From positions 1,064,001 to 1,128,000 of the forward strand of contig JAKZZE010000009.1 of NCBI GenBank assembly GCA_024220505.1: a stretch of DNA of 64,000 nucleotides. The letters are read 5' to 3'. The translations under genes and the position numbers were made by a program. Shown here piece after piece: positions 58,905 to 64,000 of this stretch. Every line of letters begins with the position of its first letter. Positions within the stretch are counted from its first letter, which is position 1. Origin of the DNA: Rhizopus arrhizus. Taxonomy: Eukaryota > Mucoromycota > Mucoromycetes > Mucorales > Rhizopodaceae. Below the pieces are notes generated by a model. That model had not been told where the DNA came from. It saw only the letters and a program-made list of their open reading frames with translations, and did no database searches.

Positions 58905-60235
58905 TTAATGATCCAGGGTTAATGAGCATTGGCGTTTTCGTGGTGCCATTTTTCCCTTGACGTTTTCCAAATACGACCTTGACAAAGTAGCACATTTAAG
59001 CGCAGAAAGATTTTGGTTTGATGGGAGGCAATGGATCTTGTGTACGGATGAAATGAAGATTAAATTGTCCAAATGTCCAATTAAATTTAAAAGATCGGGT
59101 TTTTTAGTTGGTAATGACATTCGAACAAGTTCTGTGAAGGTGTAAAAATGATGGAAGGATAGGGACATCGCAAAAAAAGTGATACAATTTCCAACAACCT
59201 GAAACGCCAAGACTTCATTCAAGTTGAATCTGTCAATCGCATCTTTGCAAAAGATTGCAAGCCTGTAGAAGTCATTGACAAGCAGTGTTGGCGACATATC
59301 GGCATGTGGTTTGATTTCCCCATATGCATTTGTGTACTGGTATTGGTATCCTTGTCCGTATATATCAACCTTGTAGTCGGGACGGTTGTTGGAGTCGTGA
59401 TTTTCGTCGACCACAATATTTGAACAATGTGCGACTTTTGCTGGCATTTTTGAGGATAAAAAACCGTGCACAAATGGATGAATGTAACTTGCTGCCAAAT
59501 GAGCCTCTGAGAGAGGTTTCATATCGCAATCGTATATATACGACAACAACGCAACAATGGCATTAATCACACCGCGTTCATCCTCGGTTGCCTCCTCCGA
59601 AAGAGTCAACAGTTCGATTTTTGCGCGCGTTTCCTCCATTTCTTCATCAATGTATTGCTGGATAATGGTTTTGAGTCATGAGGAAATTTGAAGATTGAAA
59701 GTATCACGACGATACTTGCTAATGACATTCGAACGCATCGCCTGCAATAGCGTAGGCGGAAAGATGTTTATCGGTAGACTTTGATAATCATATCGCTTTT
59801 GGAGAACGAGAATACCAGACATAGATAAAAGTTCGTTGAAATGATCCTCAATTGTAAAAGTGGTTGTTCTCGAGTTTTTGATGCACAAAGATCTATAGCG
59901 ATGGAATTTCAACGAAATATCTTCCCGTTGCATTATCCAATGACCATCTGTCGGTAATTGTTGAACAGATGGGTTGTTGACAATGTGAATACTGTCTACA
60001 TGTGAGGCAAGTTCTGACTTCGTATTCATTACATTGGTGCATGAAATACACGCAAATTTTACAAGTATCTTGATACGCGCTTTGTTGTATTTTTCGATAT
60101 TCGTTTTATTGTATACATGTACTGCGTTGCCCTGATCACTTTTGGTACGTCGTTCAACTTCTTTTCCGTGTGTTCGGTAAATGTGGTTTCTTGCACTTTG
60201 GAAGGTCGTGTACGAATTATCACAATACGGGCATT
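58905..60235 (-). pseudogene. C2H2 zinc-finger / PD-(D/E)XK-like protein, left-arm copy
   Basis: Accessory protein of the transposon. Two perfect C2H2 fingers with CX2CX12HX4H spacing (CPYCDNSYTTFQSARNHIY..., then CISCTNVMNTKSELASHVDS...), a helical middle region, and a C-terminal domain with NNRPDYKVDIYGQGY and AYGEIKPH. The Pro-Asp, 19-residue gap and Glu-Ile-Lys fit a PD-(D/E)XK nuclease core. One TGA (59676-59678) lies between NLQISS and LKTIIQQYIDEE, in frame on both sides. The N-terminus runs into the palindrome centre without an ATG, so the gene seems cut there. Function as a nuclease is inference. Confidence 0.75.
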
Positions 60236-60267
60236 CCAGCACCTAAGACGGTTGTTTTGGCCAAAAA

Positions 60268-61600
60268 GGAATGCCCGTATTGTGATAATTCGTACACGAC
60301 CTTCCAAAGTGCAAGAAACCACATTTACCGAACACACGGAAAAGAAGTTGAACGACGTACCAAAAGTGATCAGGGCAACGCAGTACATGTATACAATAAA
60401 ACGAATATCGAAAAATACAACAAAGCGCGTATCAAGATACTTGTAAAATTTGCGTGTATTTCATGCACCAATGTAATGAATACGAAGTCAGAACTTGCCT
60501 CACATGTAGACAGTATTCACATTGTCAACAACCCATCTGTTCAACAATTACCGACAGATGGTCATTGGATAATGCAACGGGAAGATATTTCGTTGAAATT
60601 CCATCGCTATAGATCTTTGTGCATCAAAAACTCGAGAACAACCACTTTTACAATTGAGGATCATTTCAACGAACTTTTATCTATGTCTGGTATTCTCGTT
60701 CTCCAAAAGCGATATGATTATCAAAGTCTACCGATAAACATCTTTCCGCCTACGCTATTGCAGGCGATGCGTTCGAATGTCATTAGCAAGTATCGTCGTG
60801 ATACTTTCAATCTTCAAATTTCCTCATGACTCAAAACCATTATCCAGCAATACATTGATGAAGAAATGGAGGAAACGCGCGCAAAAATCGAACTGTTGAC
60901 TCTTTCGGAGGAGGCAACCGAGGATGAACGCGGTGTGATTAATGCCATTGTTGCGTTGTTGTCGTATATATACGATTGCGATATGAAACCTCTCTCAGAG
61001 GCTCATTTGGCAGCAAGTTACATTCATCCATTTGTGCACGGTTTTTTATCCTCAAAAATGCCAGCAAAAGTCGCACATTGTTCAAATATTGTGGTCGACG
61101 AAAATCACGACTCCAACAACCGTCCCGACTACAAGGTTGATATATACGGACAAGGATACCAATACCAGTACACAAATGCATATGGGGAAATCAAACCACA
61201 TGCCGATATGTCGCCAACACTGCTTGTCAATGACTTCTACAGGCTTGCAATCTTTTGCAAAGATGCGATTGACAGATTCAACTTGAATGAAGTCTTGGCG
61301 TTTCAGGTTGTTGGAAATTGTATCACTTTTTTTGCGATGTCCCTATCCTTCCATCATTTTTACACCTTCACAGAACTTGTTCGAATGTCATTACCAACTA
61401 AAAAACCCGATCTTTTAAATTTAATTGGACATTTGGACAATTTAATCTTCATTTCATCCGTACACAAGATCCATTGCCTCCCATCAAACCAAAATCTTTC
61501 TGCGCTTAAATGTGCTACTTTGTCAAGGTCGTATTTGGAAAACGTCAAGGGAAAAATGGCACCACGAAAACGCCAATGCTCATTAACCCTGGATCATTAA
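60268..61600 (+). pseudogene. C2H2 zinc-finger / PD-(D/E)XK-like protein, right-arm copy
   Basis: Mirror copy of the left-arm gene, identical on reading, with the same TGA at 60827-60829 and stop TAA at 61598. Here the frame stays open through the spacer into antisense of the left arm as far as an ATG at 60170. That would add a chimeric leader (MFGKCGFLHFGRSCTNYHNT) not derived from a normal gene start. The PD motif is at about 61121-61130 and GEIK at 61184-61195. The two zinc-finger genes are divergent from the shared centre. Confidence 0.75.
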
Positions 61601-61737
61601 GATTGCCGCACAGAAATGTGTTTTTTTTTAGTTTCGACCATCCGTATATACCCATGTAGCCTTTTTTTATCCAATTTATACCTTAAGATATGTACGTAAA
61701 AAAATAAAATCTTTTAACCACGAAAAAAAAATTCGCG

Positions 61738-61889
61738 GATGCTTAATGGTTTTTTTCGTTTTTGCTGTTTTTTGCTTAATGGTTTTTTTTGACTGCTTTT
61801 TTTTTTTGCTTAATGGTTTTTTTTGCTTTTGCTTAATGGGGGGGGGTTGCTTAAGCAAAAAAAAAAAAACCATTAAGCAAAAAGTCTAC
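61738..61889. repeat. Cluster of GCTTAATGGT repeats, right arm
   Basis: Inverted counterpart of the cluster at 58615-58766, same content and spacing. Confidence 0.8.
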
Positions 61890-61896
61890 GGAGGCT

Positions 61897-63179
61897 CTAT
61901 AACCTTTCTTTGTTAAGACACCTTCCAAAACATTTAGCAGAATGAGAAGCAAAACCTTTGAAGTCACTTAAATATAAACTATCGCATGCCTCACTAATTC
62001 TAGTCATTAGCGACTCTTTTTCCAGAAACTTATTTCGCTTCACTTTACTCTTGACAACTGACCAGAACTGCTCAATTGGATTCAGTTCAGGAGAATACGG
62101 AGGAAGATAAACATACCGATATCCTCGAGAGCGAATATACCTTCCTATATCAGTAGAGCTATGGATAGGAGCATTATCCATGACAAGATAATGTCCCTTC
62201 ATTTCTGGATACTTATCCATTTCATCAAGAGTGGCCTTTAAAAAGCTCAGATAATGCCCTGTCACTGTTCCTGTGCTATAGGCATCAGTCTCACGTCCAA
62301 GTTTTCTCTTTTTGATACGCTTTGGAACCCTCAAACTAACATTAATTAAGCCAGTGGCAGATATTGCACCTAAAATCGAAGTTGCGTTTGCTTTAGTTGT
62401 AGGCACTGTAACTATTGCAGGAGTTCCTTTCCTTGACCAAGCCATACTCCGTTTCAAATTAATATGAAAGGCTGATTCATCAAGAAAGACACAATTGGTT
62501 GTAAAGTCCAAATCAGTTTGCTGCCACTTTTGGACTCAATCGTACCTTTGCTGAATTTTTTCTTCGCTATTTCTTTCCAAAGGGTGGAATTGTGCTTGTT
62601 TAATGGATAGATTACACTGAGTTGTCATGAAGTTATAAACAGTACTACGAGAAACATTAAGATCTACAAAGTTTTGTGTCAAACTTTCTACCACTTCAGT
62701 TAAAACAGCAGAAGGATTCTCATCAATGTAGTTTAAAAGAAATCGCTTATGCTCCTCCCTAAGAATACGATGCCGACCTGATTTTTTCTTCTTCTCGAAA
62801 ATGCTTTCAGGATCTTCGTAATAACGTTTGACCCATCTCTGGGCTGCACGAATATGAATACCTAATTGTCTTGCAGCAGCAGAAGCACTTAAGTTTTTAC
62901 TAAAAAATAGATGAAAAAATCTAGTTTTCTCGTCAGAGTAAAATGTATAGCGTCGCTTATTGCATAACTCCATATCAACATCTTCATTACTCATTTCATT
63001 TGCAGTTGGATGTATTGCAGGATTAGGTCTTTCTGGAGGTTTATTCTTTAGGAATTGAGTACGAGAACTTATGGTTTCGATAGCGAACAGCTCCTCATCA
63101 ACAACAAGATCCATGGGCTCAGCTCCGTGCTCATCAACAACATGTCCTCGTCCATCTTCATAAAAAACTGAATACTCAT
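61897..63179 (-). pseudogene. DD34E transposase, right-arm copy, TGA plus frameshift
   Basis: Mirror copy of the left-arm transposase. It has the same in-frame TGA (62536-62538) and in addition lacks one base in the T run after MSIQFF (six instead of seven; the A run is near 63162 on the plus strand), so translation from the equivalent start goes out of frame at once. If the homopolymer difference is real, this copy cannot make transposase; if it is a sequencing error, the arms are even more alike. Confidence 0.85.
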
Positions 63180-63468
63180 TTTGAATAACTGTACTGTAAA
63201 ATAAACTGAAACAGGAAAAAGAAGAGAAAAAAAGCAAGGAACTATCGCTTCATTTTTATAAAAATAAAATGCCAAGCAATTTTATATGGTAATCACTAAG
63301 CGACAAGTAAAAATAAACAAAGCTCATGGCACGTGAACACGACTTCATTTTTGGATCAAGTGACTTCATTGTTGGACAGAAACATTTTTGGGCGACATCA
63401 AATTCTGAAGCCGCGACTTCACTTCCTGAAATGACTGTAAGTTGCTCTTTCGCATATTTATACGTTAC

Positions 63469-63674
63469 TGGGGGCAAAGGCCCCTAGCGAAGTGGTCAAG
63501 TCCTTTCTGCTGGATTAGTCTCTCGTCTGACAGCACAAGTTCCAATCTCCATGGTCGTTTTCTGTTTGTTTGTTCGTGGGTTTAAGCCCTGTTATTAAAA
63601 AAAAAATGTTTCTTATGATGACCAGCTAAAAATGCGGCATCCGAATAAAATCCTCATACAAAAAAAAAAAAAAA
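63469..63674 (+). mobile_element. tRNA-derived SINE with 16-bp target duplication
   Basis: A 206-bp insert flanked by perfect copies of CATATTTATACGTTAC (63453-63468 and 63675-63690) and ending in a 14-15 base A run. Near its 5' end it has a box A-like TAGCGAAGTGGTC (about 63486) and about 40 bp later a box B-like AGTTCCAATCTCC, the internal promoter layout of a class II (Ser/Leu-like) tRNA. No coding capacity. This is the standard anatomy of a SINE mobilised by a LINE. It lies 31 bp from the end of the palindromic transposon. Confidence 0.85.
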
Positions 63675-63721
63675 CATATTTATACGTTACACTAACCTCG
63701 ACGAAAACAATTGCTTCAACT

Positions 63722-64000
63722 ATGCCACCTGGCGACATAAATAACAATAATATAATAAATACAGATGATACTCTCACTCAGGAAGCAATAGTTACCTTGC
63801 TTTCACAGTTTGAGAGCCACCGCAAATCTTTGAGATGTCCTCATTGCGAGAAGATGGGCCAATTTCGTCGTAATGGATCCACTAAAACCGATCCACCAAT
63901 GCCCATATTTCGTTGTCATGGATGTGGTAAGACCTTTAAGGCTCGCACCATGATGTACATTGTTCAGTCTTTAGTTTCTCCTAACAGTCTTGTAAGCTCA
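63722..64000 (+). CDS. Zinc-ribbon protein, 5' part only (runs off the window)
   Basis: Frame open from ATG 63722 to the window end (93 codons, no stop). It starts MPPGDINNNNIINTDDTLTQ, then RCPHCEKMGQFRRNGSTKT and FRCHGCGKTFKARTMM. The paired CxxC motifs (CPHC and CHGC) with the R-x-G between them resemble the N-terminal zinc ribbon of InsA-like or other transposon-encoded proteins. The product and its catalytic part lie beyond the window. Transposon origin is inferred from this motif and the surroundings. Confidence 0.6.
   Translation, partial: MPPGDINNNNIINTDDTLTQEAIVTLLSQFESHRKSLRCPHCEKMGQFRRNGSTKTDPPMPIFRCHGCGKTFKARTMMYIVQSLVSPNSLVSS

Larger units (their letters stand above)
57066..63437. 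mobile_element. Giant palindromic Tc1/mariner (IS630-like) transposon
   Basis: A 6,372-bp inverted repeat: left arm 57066-60237 (3,172 bp), 30-bp spacer 60238-60267, right arm 60268-63437 (3,170 bp). The outer ends read CAGTCATTTCAGGAAGTG and its complement, and each is preceded or followed by TA (57064-57065 and 63438-63439), the usual Tc1/mariner target. Symmetry stops exactly at these ends, and the flanks are unrelated. No copy of the terminal sequence occurs at the inner junction. Each arm holds a transposase gene pointing inward and a zinc-finger gene pointing away from the centre. The arms appear to differ only by one base in each of two homopolymers (near 57340 and near 58875). Confidence 0.93.

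Noticed and set aside
60117..60446. Two 109-codon frames, one on each strand, with the same C-terminus
   Set aside because: They are antisense shadows of the zinc-finger genes caused by the palindrome, not separate genes.
57066..63437. Palindrome as a sequencing hairpin or assembly artefact
   Set aside because: Symmetry ends exactly at TA-flanked transposon termini and the host flanks differ on the two sides, which an artefact would not produce. Still worth checking with reads.

Overview
The window looks like nuclear DNA of an early-diverging fungus, most probably Mucoromycota. The evidence is an AT-rich background with long A and T runs, many short GT-AG introns of roughly 45-70 nt, fungal gene families (a GDH2-type NAD-glutamate dehydrogenase, an NDT80/PhoG factor, a Kre9-like GPI protein, a group X-like hybrid histidine kinase, Tam41, an Atg20/Snx41-like sorting nexin), a chromodomain Ty3/Gypsy element and a DD34E transposase. 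This is family recognition by eye; no database search was possible.

0-42.7 kb is ordinary gene-bearing DNA. In order: MOT1-type molybdate transporter (+), UCH37/UCHL5 deubiquitinase (-), a doubtful small gene (-), a very large hybrid histidine kinase (-), a decayed coding region (-), dihydroxy-acid dehydratase (-), a mitochondrial RRM-like protein (+), TAM41 (-), a 60-residue membrane protein built from two short exons (-), ribosomal protein S26 (+), an unrecognised coiled-coil protein (+), a sorting nexin (+), GDH2 (-), an NDT80-like factor (-), a coiled-coil protein with an eIF2B-epsilon-like W2 domain (-), ribosomal protein L24 (+), a zeta-crystallin-type quinone reductase (-) and a Tctex-type dynein light chain (+). 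Several genes have extreme exon structures: a start-codon-only first exon in RPS26, a 5-nt first exon and an apparent 1-nt exon in RPL24, and an 11-nt exon in the Kre9-like gene.

42.7-55.2 kb is repeat-rich. It holds degenerate AT-rich repeats, a tRNA-Val(CAC), solo LTRs of a second LTR family, an intact and recent Ty3/Gypsy chromovirus (6.0 kb, LTRs that look identical, 5-bp target duplication ATATG), an older solo LTR of the same family with another LTR nested in it, and a frameshifted relic of a possible PD-(D/E)XK protein. A Kre9/Knh1-like GPI protein follows at 55.2-56.1 kb.

57.06-63.44 kb is the most unusual object: a 6.4-kb near-perfect palindrome with arms of about 3.17 kb around a 30-bp spacer. 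It is bounded exactly by CAGTCATTTC ends and TA dinucleotides, as in a Tc1/mariner/IS630-type transposon. Each arm carries a DD34E transposase gene pointing inward and a gene for a protein with two C2H2 fingers and a possible PD-(D/E)XK motif pointing outward from the centre. Both genes have one in-frame TGA at the same place in both arms, and the arms seem to differ only in homopolymer lengths. Just beyond lie a tRNA-derived SINE with a 16-bp target duplication and the start of a zinc-ribbon protein cut by the window edge.
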